DNA of 64,000 bases from JAMQPK01 sp963782595 (lineage in GTDB: Bacteria; Acidobacteriota; Vicinamibacteria; Vicinamibacterales; JAMQPK01): contig CAWAKJ010000001.1 of the NCBI GenBank assembly GCA_963782595.1, positions 868,001 through 932,000 on the forward strand, read 5' to 3'. The translations under genes and the position numbers were made by a program. This document shows, piece after piece, positions 17,488 to 25,762 of the stretch; the first letter of the stretch is position 1; each line of letters starts with the position of its first letter. Under the pieces are notes generated by a model. That model did not search any database. It was given only the letters and a program-made list of their open reading frames with translations, and was not told the DNA's origin.

Positions 17488-17829
17488 ATGATCGCGATCA
17501 TGTGGCAGTTCGACGTCAAGAAGGGACGCGAGAACGAATTCGAGCAGTTGTACGGCGTCGAGGGGGAATGGACCGCGATGAATCGCCACACGCGGTCCTA
17601 TCTCGGCAGTTCCTTCCTTCATGACCAGAACAAGTCGTCCCGCTACATCGTCATCGAATACTGGAGCGAGATGATCGTGTACGAGCAGCATCGGGCGTTC
17701 CGCTCTGACGCGATCACGTCTCTCGAAGAGCGCAGTGCGGCGCTTGTCGAGTCGGTCGAGCCGCTCGGCATCTTCACGGCACTCGATGTGCCCGATCGCT
17801 CTGGCCCGACCTGGTCACAGCGACGATAA
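17488..17829 (+). CDS. Antibiotic-biosynthesis-monooxygenase-like (ABM) domain protein
   Basis: 113 residues, ATG start. The sequence has the dimeric alpha-beta-barrel layout: strand (IAIMWQFDVKKG), helix (RENEFEQLY), a loop with SYLGSSFLHD, a second strand (SRYIVIEYWSE) and a helix ending in RSDAIT. ABM proteins include small oxygenases and many members of unknown function. No cofactor-specific residues can be assigned. It stands alone between the divergent aquaporin gene and the convergent P-type ATPase fusion. It is probably cytoplasmic. Confidence 0.65.
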   Translation: MIAIMWQFDVKKGRENEFEQLYGVEGEWTAMNRHTRSYLGSSFLHDQNKSSRYIVIEYWSEMIVYEQHRAFRSDAITSLEERSAALVESVEPLGIFTALDVPDRSGPTWSQRR

Positions 17830-17846
17830 ATCTGTTTCCCGGGACC

Positions 17847-20800
17847 TTATGGCTTGAGTCCAAGTCGTCCTGCCAGTTGGCGTTTCGCCATGTCGACCAG
17901 CACGAGATACGCAAGGGTCGTGGGAATCAGAAACGCAAAATAGGAAATCGGCAGCCTGGTAAACCCGAGAAACGCGGCCAGCGGTGTCACCGGCAGCACC
18001 GCACCGATGGCGACGACGACGAGCGTCGTCATCGTCAACGCCCTGCTCGGGTGGCTCCGAAACGGGTTCGCCATGGTGCGGATGACGAAGAGCACCAGCG
18101 TCTGGGTTGCGAGCGATTCGACGAACCAGCCTGTGTGGAACAACGATTCGCCCGCGTGAAAATAGTGCAGCAGCACGTAGAACGTGAGGAAGTCGAAAAT
18201 CGAGCTGATCGGCCCGATGAACAGCATGAAGTCGCGAACGACGCGCATATCCCACCGCTGCGGCCGCCGAAGGTACGCGTCATCGACGTTGTCGCTGGGG
18301 ATCGTGATTTGGGCCAGGTCGTACAGAAAGCTGTTCAAAAGGATCTGTGTCGGCAGCATGGGCAGGAACGGCAGGAACACGGAGGCCGCCGCCATGCTGA
18401 ACATGTTGCCGAAGTTCGAGCTCGTTCCCATCAGCAAGTACTTCATCATGTTGCCGGACGCGCGGCGCCCTTCGAGAATCCCGCGGTGCAGGACGCGGAG
18501 GCCGCGTTGTCCCAGAATGATATCTGCGGCCTCGCGCGCGACGTCGGCAGCCGTCATCACGGACAAGCCGACGTCCGCGCTGTGCAGGGAAGGCGCGTCA
18601 TTGATGCCGTCGCCTATGAATCCCACGACGTGCCCTCGGCGCTTCAATGCAAGGATGATCCGGTTTTTTTGTGCCGGCGAGACGCGCGCGAACAGCGTTG
18701 CCTGTTCCGCCGCATGACCGAGTGCGGCGTCGTCGGTGCGTTCGATGTCGTCGCCTGTCAGTATTTGCGGTTCGTCCAGCGCGACGGCACGACAGAGGTG
18801 CCGCGCGACCCGCTCGTTGTCGCCCGTCAGAATCTTGACCGTGATCCCGTCGCGCTTGAGTTGCGCCAGCACGTCCCCGACGTCAGGCAGGACGGGATCG
18901 GCGAAGCTGATGAAGCCCGCCAAAACCAGATCCATCTCATCGTCACGCGAGTAGGCAGCGCGCGTCTCCAGCCAGCGATAGGCGACGGCCAGGACGCGCA
19001 GCCCGTCCTCGCTCATGTGCTCGTGGACCGCGGCGCAGGCCTGCCTCGTCTTCGAGCTGAGCGGTGCGACCTGGCCTGCCGTTTCGAACGCGGTGGATTG
19101 TTCGAGGATCGATTCGGGCGCTCCCTTGGCAATCAGGAGTCTGCGACTATTCTCGCCCGGCACGTCCATCACCACAGACAGACGGCGACGCTCGAAATCG
19201 AAGGGAATCTCGTCCACCTTCTGATAGCCCGGCATATCGTCCACGGCCTTCTGAAGAATGGCGGTATCCAGGGGACTTCGGATACCGGTCTGGAACCGGC
19301 TATTGATCGAGGCGAGCGTGAACGGCCGTGGTGATTCCGAGCCCATCGGATCGACGGCCCGATCGAACTGCATCATCCCACTCGTCAGCGTTCCCGTCTT
19401 GTCGCTGCACAGTATGTCGATGCTGCCGAAGTCCTGAATAGCCGGCAGATGTTTAACGATCACCTGTTCGCGCGCCATCCGGAGTGCCCCTTGGGTGAGC
19501 GTGACGGCGCTGATCATCGGGAGGAACTCGGGCGTGAGGCCGACGCCCAGCGCCACGGCGAAGAGCAGCGTCTGGAACGCATCGTGCCTGAACGCGATGC
19601 CCATCAACACGATGAACAGAACAAGCATTACGGTGGTCCGAAGGATCAGCCAACTGAATCGCCGCAGACCGTGCTCGAACTCCGTCTCCGGCGCCCGGCG
19701 CTGTAACCGCACGGCGATGTCGCCAAACTTCGTGTTCGGCCCCGTCGCGGTCGCCAACGCCCTTCCGGTGCCGCTGACGACCGAGGTGCCCAGGAAGACG
19801 AGCTCGGAAGTGGTCTTGTCGGCGGGAAAGGACTCGCCGGTCAACATCGATTGCTGAACGGAGAGATCTCGTGACTCGAGCAGCTGTGCATCGGCCGGCA
19901 CGAGATCTCCGGCTGCCAACCGGAACACATCGCCGGGCACGACGTTTCGCATCGGGGTCTCGACCCAGGTTCCGTCACGGAGTACGGTAGCGGTAGGGGT
20001 GACTGACGATCGGAGTCGTTCCGCCGCCTGCTGTGAACGATAGGATTGCCAGAAATTGATCACGACGCCCAGTACCACCATCGTCACGATGATCAAGGCA
20101 TCGACTCGCTGTCGGAGTACGCCGGAGATCGCGCTCGCCACGAGCAGGATGATGACGAGAGGGTTGGCGAAGAGCTGCAGCAGTTGAACGACGACTGAGA
20201 GGCGCCGGACGGGAGCCGGCTCGTTCGGGCCGTACACGGCGAGACGATGTGCAGCCTCGGCACCCGTCAGGCCGAACGGTGTCGAAGGCGTTGTAGACAC
20301 CGGGGTTGTGGATACCGGGCCGGAAACCGAACGACCGACGAGGCGACGAGAGCACCAATATCCCGGCAGCAACGGCAGCCAGAAGCTGAAACCGCGAAAA
20401 AGCAATGTCGCGGAGAGGGCGACTGCCGTATCCACCCCGACCATTCGCAGCATCAGCACCAATGTCGCTTCAAATGTGCCGAGCCCGCCTGGCACGAGTC
20501 CCACTGTCTGAAACAGACTGGCAATCATGAAACTTGCGAAGACGCCGCTGACGGACACCGTTGCTCCCAGCGCACGAATGACCGTCCAGATCGTGGCCGC
20601 ATCGAGGAGCATGATGGCGACTTGAAGCCCGATCGTTTCGGCAAGCACGCGCGGGCTTTGGACGAGTCGCGCATCGGCGCTGGCGAGGTAGGCGAAGAGC
20701 GTCCCAATCGCCGGAATCTTCACGATCGGTCCCAGATGCCGTCCGCCGCGCTGCCCAGGGAGAACCAGGATCCCCGCGCCGAGTCCCAGCGAGAAGATCA

Positions 20801-21380
20801 GGAAGAGCACAGCGGTCACCATCACGAGAGCACTGCTGTTGCCGCGCGAGATCAGAATGACGAGGGCGCCCGAGAGCGTCACGACGTAGGCCAGATGGTA
20901 AGAGGCAATGTTGACGACGACTGCCGCATGGATCGCGGGAGCCGCCAGTCGCCGATGCTCGAGCGCTTTGGCAACCAGGATGCTGCTGCTGAGACCGGCC
21001 GAGGGAAGCGTCTGGTAGGCGAACAGTTTGGCGAGGCCAAGTTCGAACGCCGTCCTTCCAGCCAGGTGATAGCCGGCGGCGGCGCTGACTCGGCGCCAGA
21101 TCCACCCCTGCGCCACGTATGTTGCCGCCTGCAGGGCCAGCGCCCAACCCAGCCATTGCGGCTGAGCGCGTTCCGTCAGGCGCACGAATGCCCGTTCCTC
21201 TGAGAAGTGGAGTGCTGCGGCGACGACGACAGCCAGTAGCGCGGCGCCGAGGATCCACGACAGCCACTCTGCCTGTTTCGTCGCGATATGTCGTGACTCT
21301 GGTGAGCGATCGCGACGTTTATGCGTGAGAAATGCGTGAAAAAACTCGGTTAGCACACGAACCGCGACGAAGTAGGGCAC
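17847..21380 (-). CDS. Fusion of YbhN/LPG-synthase-type membrane domain with MgtA-type P-type ATPase
   Basis: 1177 residues in one open frame. Residues of about 35-345 form a multi-helix domain with the flippase-like/LPG-synthase signature GLVPGGLGTFEA (about 294-305) and ATLLFRGFSFWLPLLPG. A Ser/Thr/Pro linker with STTP repeats (about 351-368) follows. The P-type ATPase (about 370-1177) has TGES (514-517), VGLTPEFLP (about 613-621), phosphorylated Asp660 in SDKTGTLT, KGAPE (752-756), TGDN (852-855) and GDGINDAP (923-930). The region SSNFGNMFSMAAAS is characteristic of MgtA Mg2+ importers. It is an inner-membrane protein. The cargo of the N-terminal domain is unknown. A frameshift joining two neighbouring genes is unlikely, as no stop or start separates them. 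Confidence 0.88.
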   Translation of the reverse strand: MPYFVAVRVLTEFFHAFLTHKRRDRSPESRHIATKQAEWLSWILGAALLAVVVAAALHFSEERAFVRLTERAQPQWLGWALALQAATYVAQGWIWRRVSAAAGYHLAGRTAFELGLAKLFAYQTLPSAGLSSSILVAKALEHRRLAAPAIHAAVVVNIASYHLAYVVTLSGALVILISRGNSSALVMVTAVLFLIFSLGLGAGILVLPGQRGGRHLGPIVKIPAIGTLFAYLASADARLVQSPRVLAETIGLQVAIMLLDAATIWTVIRALGATVSVSGVFASFMIASLFQTVGLVPGGLGTFEATLVLMLRMVGVDTAVALSATLLFRGFSFWLPLLPGYWCSRRLVGRSVSGPVSTTPVSTTPSTPFGLTGAEAAHRLAVYGPNEPAPVRRLSVVVQLLQLFANPLVIILLVASAISGVLRQRVDALIIVTMVVLGVVINFWQSYRSQQAAERLRSSVTPTATVLRDGTWVETPMRNVVPGDVFRLAAGDLVPADAQLLESRDLSVQQSMLTGESFPADKTTSELVFLGTSVVSGTGRALATATGPNTKFGDIAVRLQRRAPETEFEHGLRRFSWLILRTTVMLVLFIVLMGIAFRHDAFQTLLFAVALGVGLTPEFLPMISAVTLTQGALRMAREQVIVKHLPAIQDFGSIDILCSDKTGTLTSGMMQFDRAVDPMGSESPRPFTLASINSRFQTGIRSPLDTAILQKAVDDMPGYQKVDEIPFDFERRRLSVVMDVPGENSRRLLIAKGAPESILEQSTAFETAGQVAPLSSKTRQACAAVHEHMSEDGLRVLAVAYRWLETRAAYSRDDEMDLVLAGFISFADPVLPDVGDVLAQLKRDGITVKILTGDNERVARHLCRAVALDEPQILTGDDIERTDDAALGHAAEQATLFARVSPAQKNRIILALKRRGHVVGFIGDGINDAPSLHSADVGLSVMTAADVAREAADIILGQRGLRVLHRGILEGRRASGNMMKYLLMGTSSNFGNMFSMAAASVFLPFLPMLPTQILLNSFLYDLAQITIPSDNVDDAYLRRPQRWDMRVVRDFMLFIGPISSIFDFLTFYVLLHYFHAGESLFHTGWFVESLATQTLVLFVIRTMANPFRSHPSRALTMTTLVVVAIGAVLPVTPLAAFLGFTRLPISYFAFLIPTTLAYLVLVDMAKRQLAGRLGLKP

Positions 21381-21416
21381 AAGACGTGCCTACAATCGCG
21401 GGCCGCCGCTCGATGC

Positions 21417-22715
21417 TTATGACTGCGTCAGAAAGTCAATCGCGAGGTTGGCAAGAGCGCGAACGCCTAGCGGCAGCACCCCCTCATCCACGTCAAAAAG
21501 CGGCGAGTGATTCGCTGGCGCGGTCGCAGGGTTCACACCTTTCCTATTCGATCCGAGAAAGATGAACAAGCCTGGCGTCCGTTGAGCGAAGAACGAAAAA
21601 TCCTCTGAGACTGTCACCACGGATTGTTCGGACACCATGTCCGCTCCGGCCACGCGCCGCAGAGTCGAAAGCATCGTGTTGGTGAGCCCGGGATCGTTGA
21701 TGGTGACAGGATACTGGCGGGTGATCACGACATTCGCTGTGGCACCGGCGCTCGCTGCGATCGACTCGGCCGTCAGCCTGATCCGTCGATGCAGGTCTTC
21801 CTGGATGTCGGGGTTGAATGTGCGGATGGTTCCGTCAAGCTGCACTTCGTCGGGGATGATGTTGAACCGAATGCCGCCGTGGATGCTGCCGATCGTCAGA
21901 ATCGAGGGCGCCTTGGTGACGTCGAGCTGACGGCTCGCGATCGTTTGAAGCGCAAGAACAATCTGGGAGCTCACGACAATCGGATCCACACCGGCCCAGG
22001 GTGCCGCGCCGTGAGTCTGCTTGCCCCTCACGGTGATTCGAAGCAGATCTGAACCGGCCATCAGTGCTCCGGACCGGTAGGAAATGTGTCCCACATTGCC
22101 GGCGCCCCACACGTGCAGACCGAAGACGGCGTCCGGCTTCGGATTGTCGAAGGCGCCTTCCTTGATCATCAGTTGCGCGCCCCCTTCCTCTCCGCTGGGC
22201 GCTCCCTCTTCCGCCGGCTGAAAGAGGAATTTCACGGTTCCCGGCAGCTGGTCCTTCATCCCAGCGAGGATTTCGGCGACGCCCATGAGGATAGCCACGT
22301 GGTTGTCGTGACCGCAGGCGTGCATCACGCCGACTTCCTGCCCGTTGTACGTCGCCTTCACCTTTGACGCAAAGGGCAGAGCAACCTGCTCGGTGACCGG
22401 CAATCCGTCCATGTCTGCCCGGAGCGCCACCACCTTGCCCGGGCGGCCGCCTCGAAGGACACCGACGACGCCGGTGTGTGCGATGCCGGCTCGAACCTCG
22501 ATCCCGAGACCTCGCAGATGATCGGCCACGATCTTCGCCGTGCGTGTCTCACGATTCCCCAGCTCTGGATGCTCGTGAAAGTCGCGACGCCACGTCACCA
22601 CTTTGCCGGCGACCAGTTTTTCGCGACGATCGATTTCTACCGGAAGGGAATTCTGCGCCCCGGTGCCGCTGCCGAGAAGGGTGAGCAGAAAGATGACGCA
22701 AACGGCACGTTTCAT
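21417..22715 (-). CDS. Secreted M20-family amidohydrolase (aminoacylase/carboxypeptidase type)
   Basis: 432 residues from the ATG at 22715, chosen because it begins a clear signal peptide (MKRAVCVIFLLTLLGSG); the frame is open to 22796. The family motifs are present: DFHEHPELGNRETRTAKIV, ALRADMDGLPV, the metal-binding HACGHDNHVAIL, and QPAEEGAPSGEEGGAQLMI carrying the catalytic Glu region. A dimerisation domain with HGAAPWAGVDPIV lies at about 220-330. Members hydrolyse N-acyl or peptide bonds with two metal ions. The enzyme is probably periplasmic. Only 39 bases separate its start from that of the divergent kinase. Confidence 0.9.
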   Translation of the reverse strand: MKRAVCVIFLLTLLGSGTGAQNSLPVEIDRREKLVAGKVVTWRRDFHEHPELGNRETRTAKIVADHLRGLGIEVRAGIAHTGVVGVLRGGRPGKVVALRADMDGLPVTEQVALPFASKVKATYNGQEVGVMHACGHDNHVAILMGVAEILAGMKDQLPGTVKFLFQPAEEGAPSGEEGGAQLMIKEGAFDNPKPDAVFGLHVWGAGNVGHISYRSGALMAGSDLLRITVRGKQTHGAAPWAGVDPIVVSSQIVLALQTIASRQLDVTKAPSILTIGSIHGGIRFNIIPDEVQLDGTIRTFNPDIQEDLHRRIRLTAESIAASAGATANVVITRQYPVTINDPGLTNTMLSTLRRVAGADMVSEQSVVTVSEDFSFFAQRTPGLFIFLGSNRKGVNPATAPANHSPLFDVDEGVLPLGVRALANLAIDFLTQS

Positions 22716-22754
22716 AGCAGAAGCATACGGCATAATGGAACGTGCCTCCACACC

Positions 22755-24884
22755 ATGACTTCCCAGCAATGGGCGCGCGTCAAAGACGTGTTTCACGCGG
22801 CGCTCGAGCGCGACACTGACGAGCGGCGTGCGTTCGTTGCCGAGGCAACCGCGGGCGACGAGTCGGTTCGCTCAGAGGTCGAGCGTCTGCTCGACGCGCA
22901 CCTTCAATCCTCTGGCTTTATTGAGCAGCCGGCCTTCGAGACCCTCCTGAGCGGCCGCGTCATCAGCCACTACGAGATCGGGCGCTTCCTCGGCAGCGGC
23001 GGCATGGGGCACGTCTATGCCGCGCGCGACGTCGAGCTCGGCCGCGAGGTCGCGCTGAAGATGGCGTCGTTCGACAGCGAAGACGCGCAGTCGCGGCTCC
23101 GCCGCGAGGCGCAGCACGCGTCGCGGCTGAGCCATCCGAACGTCTGCCACATCTACGACGTCGGCCGTGCCGATGGCCAGCTGTTCGTCGTGATGGAGCT
23201 CGTGCAGGGACGATCGCTGGCGGATCTGTTGCGAGAGGGGCCGCTGTCGATGGTTGACGCGAGGCGGTACGGAATGGAGATCGCCGACGCGCTCGCACAC
23301 GCGCACGAACACGGCGTGATACACCGCGATCTGAAGACCACCAACGTGATGATTACGCCGAAGCGCGGCGCGAAGGTGCTCGATTTCGGCCTCGCGCGGA
23401 CGATCGACACGCACCAGATCGATGTGCTCTCGCACTCGCAGCGCTCGTTGACCAACGAAGGGATGATTGCCGGCACGCTGCCGTACATGGCGCCGGAGCT
23501 GCTGCGAGGGCAACGGGGCGACGAGCGTGCAGACATCTGGGCACTCGGCGTATTGCTGTATGAAATGGTGACCGGCCGCCGCCCGTTCACGGGCGCGACC
23601 GGGTTTGAATTGAGCGCGGCCATTCTGCATCAGCCGCCGGAGACGTTGCCGTCGAGCCTGTCCGCATCGATGCGCGCGATCATCTTGCGATGCCTGGAGA
23701 AGAATCCGGGCGTTCGGTATCAGCGGGCGGCCGACGTGCACCGGGCTCTCGAGGAAGTGAAAGAGCCAACGGCGTCTGACCCCGCTAACGCTCGCCGGGG
23801 TCAGACCCCAAGAAGGTTGAGCCTTCCGCTCGTCGTCATCGTCCTCATGGTCGCGGCCATTGCGGTGTATGCCATCAGATCGTCTCGGATTGGCAATGCA
23901 TTCAGCAACGTGCAGGGCTATTCGTTGCTGGAAGCTGGTTCGTTTGAACAGGCGATCGAACAATTTCAGGGCGTCGCGAACGATTCGCCGAACGAAGCGA
24001 ACGCCTGGGACAGCCTGGGCGAGGGATATCTCGCCAACGGCATGCCGGACAAAGCGCTCGAGGCGTACTCCCGTGCCCTCGCCATCGATCCGGCCTTCGA
24101 GGCCTCGATTCTCGGCCGGGGCCTGGCGTTGGCGGCGCTTGGCCGGTACGACGAGGCCCTGGAGAAAGCCTCGCCGGACTTTAGAATCCAGGCGTTCCTG
24201 TTGTCGCGGGTTGGTCGATACCGCGAGGCCGCAGAGGTTCTCGACAAGGGCCGACGTGAAGATACGGACGCCGAGGTCAACGCGAGCGCATTGTTGACCC
24301 TGGCGTGGATGCTGATCGAACAGAAGCAATACGTGCGGGCTCTGGATGAAGTGCGTGCGGCCGAGAAAGTGCTTGCCGGCCAGCAAAAGCACCCGATGCT
24401 GGTCCTCGGCGACTTCATCGGCGGTGTCGCTGAAATTGGTGCCGGACATGTGCAGAACGCCGTCGCGAGCCTCACGTTGCAGAGGGCACATCACGACAGC
24501 GACGATGGTGTCGAATCGAAGTGGGTTGCCTTGCTGGAAGCCGAGATTGCGCTTGCGCAAGGCCAGGACGATCGCGCGATATCGAGCTTTAAAGCGGCGC
24601 AAAAGCCGGCGTGGCGGACGCTCGGAAACGACGCGTCGACGGTGTTTGCGACCAACCTGCCGTCGCGACACGGCCCGGCTCGCGTGGAGATCGCGCGTGG
24701 AAATCACGCGGCTGCCATCGAAGAGTACAGACGTCTGACAGCCGTCGGGCCGGCCCGCCGGTCTTCTGCAGGTACTCGATCCCCGCGACATTCTGGAGCT
24801 GGCCCGCCTGTTGGAGAAGACCGGGGACGAGACCGGCGCGCGTATCGAGTACGAGCGTTTCCTGAAGTTGTGGGCGAATGCTGA
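22755..24884 (+). CDS. Serine/threonine protein kinase with TPR sensor region (3' end frameshifted)
   Basis: Start ATG 22755; upstream open frame runs into the divergent gene. A helical N-terminus (1-60) precedes the kinase domain: Gly loop GSGGMG (80-85), Lys102 in VALKM, HRDLKTTN (190-197) with catalytic Asp192, and DFGLA (210-214). A single membrane helix (about residues 357-374) leads to a probably periplasmic TPR region (WDSLGEGYLANGMPDKALEAYSRALAIDP is one unit, split here: WDSLGEGYLANGMPDKAL then EAYSRALAIDP). Near 24760 the frame loses homology and ends at 24884 in an Arg/Gly-rich stretch, while the +1 frame continues with typical C-terminal sequence to 24939. The intact protein would be about 727 residues. 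Confidence 0.88.
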   Translation: MTSQQWARVKDVFHAALERDTDERRAFVAEATAGDESVRSEVERLLDAHLQSSGFIEQPAFETLLSGRVISHYEIGRFLGSGGMGHVYAARDVELGREVALKMASFDSEDAQSRLRREAQHASRLSHPNVCHIYDVGRADGQLFVVMELVQGRSLADLLREGPLSMVDARRYGMEIADALAHAHEHGVIHRDLKTTNVMITPKRGAKVLDFGLARTIDTHQIDVLSHSQRSLTNEGMIAGTLPYMAPELLRGQRGDERADIWALGVLLYEMVTGRRPFTGATGFELSAAILHQPPETLPSSLSASMRAIILRCLEKNPGVRYQRAADVHRALEEVKEPTASDPANARRGQTPRRLSLPLVVIVLMVAAIAVYAIRSSRIGNAFSNVQGYSLLEAGSFEQAIEQFQGVANDSPNEANAWDSLGEGYLANGMPDKALEAYSRALAIDPAFEASILGRGLALAALGRYDEALEKASPDFRIQAFLLSRVGRYREAAEVLDKGRREDTDAEVNASALLTLAWMLIEQKQYVRALDEVRAAEKVLAGQQKHPMLVLGDFIGGVAEIGAGHVQNAVASLTLQRAHHDSDDGVESKWVALLEAEIALAQGQDDRAISSFKAAQKPAWRTLGNDASTVFATNLPSRHGPARVEIARGNHAAAIEEYRRLTAVGPARRSSAGTRSPRHSGAGPPVGEDRGRDRRAYRVRAFPEVVGEC
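23774..23806. repeat. Perfect 11-bp palindromic insert in the kinase linker
   Basis: GTCTGACCCCG (23774-23784) and CGGGGTCAGAC (23796-23806) form a perfect inverted repeat with an 11-base loop. It lies between the kinase domain and the membrane helix and is translated as part of a flexible linker (SDPANARRGQT). GGGGTCAGACCCC-like palindromes are known as dispersed repeats in many environmental bacteria, so this is probably an in-frame repeat insertion. Confidence 0.65.
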
Positions 24885-24939
24885 TGCGGGCCTGCCGGAG
24901 CTGACCGAAGCCAAGCGACTGCTCACAGCCGCTCGCTAG
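24766..24939 (+). pseudogene. Displaced 3' end of the TPR kinase gene (other frame)
   Basis: In the +1 frame relative to the kinase, the bases from about 24766 encode LLQVLDPRDILELARLLEKT followed by GDETGARIEYERFLKLW and end ELTEAKRLLTAAR at a TAG (24937-24939). This is the usual C-terminus of acidobacterial TPR kinases. The switch lies within about 24745-24770, a GC-rich tract (GGGCCGGCCCGCCGG). One extra base, or two missing, would restore a single frame. It may be a real mutation or an assembly error. Confidence 0.75.
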
Positions 24940-24994
24940 AGCGCTTTTCAGTAGTACGTAGTGTCCGGCTTTAGCCGGACCGAGTAAACGTCCC
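24939..24994 (+). repeat. REP-like element, copy B
   Basis: 56-bp element beginning at the last base of the displaced kinase stop codon. The core GTCCGGCTTTAGCCGGAC (24963-24980) is identical to copy A, and 53 of 56 positions match overall. It has the same orientation as the kinase gene. Confidence 0.85.
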
Positions 24995-25155
24995 GAAGGC
25001 ATTTGGGTTGGCTTTGCTGCATCGCGAAGCCGAAGCTCCGGGGCCGGACGCGCGCTGCGAAGCCCGACGGTGACCGCCCGACGCGAGGTCCCTGACGTCG
25101 CTCGGTCAACCTCGCTCGATTCCCCGAGGCTTCTCGCTGAAAGCATATAGACCAC

Positions 25156-25283
25156 CGGCGAGGACTTCCGCTTCGCGTTGGAAGCGCGCCAGCCGTTCCG
25201 CATTCGCAGCCACCGATACCGCCAGCGCCAATCTGGACAGTCACCTCATAGGGGCCGAGGCGAGTACCGGGAGTCAGCGCCAA
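25156..25283 (-). pseudogene. Remnant of a serine/threonine kinase gene
   Basis: On the minus strand the sequence begins with MALTPGTRLGPYEVTVQIGA and GGIG, which is the N-terminus and Gly loop of a eukaryotic-type kinase. The expected next residues are missing. In a different frame it then continues as AANAERLARFQREAEVLA, the segment normally found about 40 residues later in such kinases. An internal deletion plus frame change therefore separates the two pieces, and nothing kinase-like follows. This is a decayed fragment and not a functional gene. Confidence 0.75.
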
Positions 25284-25423
25284 TTTGCGTGGATTATGGG
25301 ACGTCAGCCGCGCGCCGCGCGCAGCAGTCGGTTGGCAAGCGCCTCGACGGCGTCCCGAAGACCTTCCGGCTCTCTGATTTCATAGTGCGTCCGATCTTGA
25401 ATGGCGCTGGAAATGAGGACAGC

Positions 25424-25723
25424 ATGTTCGTCCGCGTATTCAATCCCACGCCGGCACACTGGGCGATCTACTCGGCGGACACTCGGCACGGTGTGCTGCA
25501 TGCACCCGTCGTCGGGTCGTTCGCCGGCGACCAGGGCGTGTTCGAAGGCACGGATACATTTGAAGATCGTCCGATCTGCGTCCGTTGTGTCTGGTCGCGC
25601 ATTACAACGGTATCGCCCCGCTGGGAGCAGGCATTCTCAGAGGACGGCGGCAAGACCTGGGAAACAAACTGGGTGATGGATTTCACGCGCATCCGATCGG
25701 TGCAGATTCGTGTTATCGCGTGA
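25424..25723 (+). CDS. Conserved hypothetical protein, probably 5'-truncated
   Basis: 99 residues if started at the ATG at 25424; the frame is open upstream to 25178 but that part overlaps the kinase remnant and looks non-coding. The core (VFNPTPAHWAIYSADTRHGV, then VVGSFAGDQGVFEGTDTF and RWEQAFSEDGGKTWETNW) is typical of a widespread family of small beta-rich proteins of unknown function, DUF1579-like in feel. Members are normally about 150 residues with more N-terminal sequence, so this copy seems to have lost its start. It precedes the myo-inositol oxygenase gene by 39 bases, which may be coincidental. Confidence 0.5.
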   Translation: MFVRVFNPTPAHWAIYSADTRHGVLHAPVVGSFAGDQGVFEGTDTFEDRPICVRCVWSRITTVSPRWEQAFSEDGGKTWETNWVMDFTRIRSVQIRVIA

Positions 25724-25762
25724 ACTTGTAAGGTCCGCGCTAAAATCTGTTTGGAGAGGTTT

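Noticed and set aside
17877..19334. 485-codon frame opposite the P-type ATPase
   Set aside because: Gln/Arg/His-rich shadow of a highly conserved ATPase region.
22872..24926. 684-codon antisense frame over the TPR kinase
   Set aside because: The kinase frame has all catalytic motifs; the antisense product has none and is compositionally biased.
24948..25283. 111-codon minus-strand gene starting MALTPGTRLGPYE
   Set aside because: Only the first 24 codons are kinase-like; the rest is out-of-frame remnant and the REP element, which supplies the VRLKPDTTY tail.
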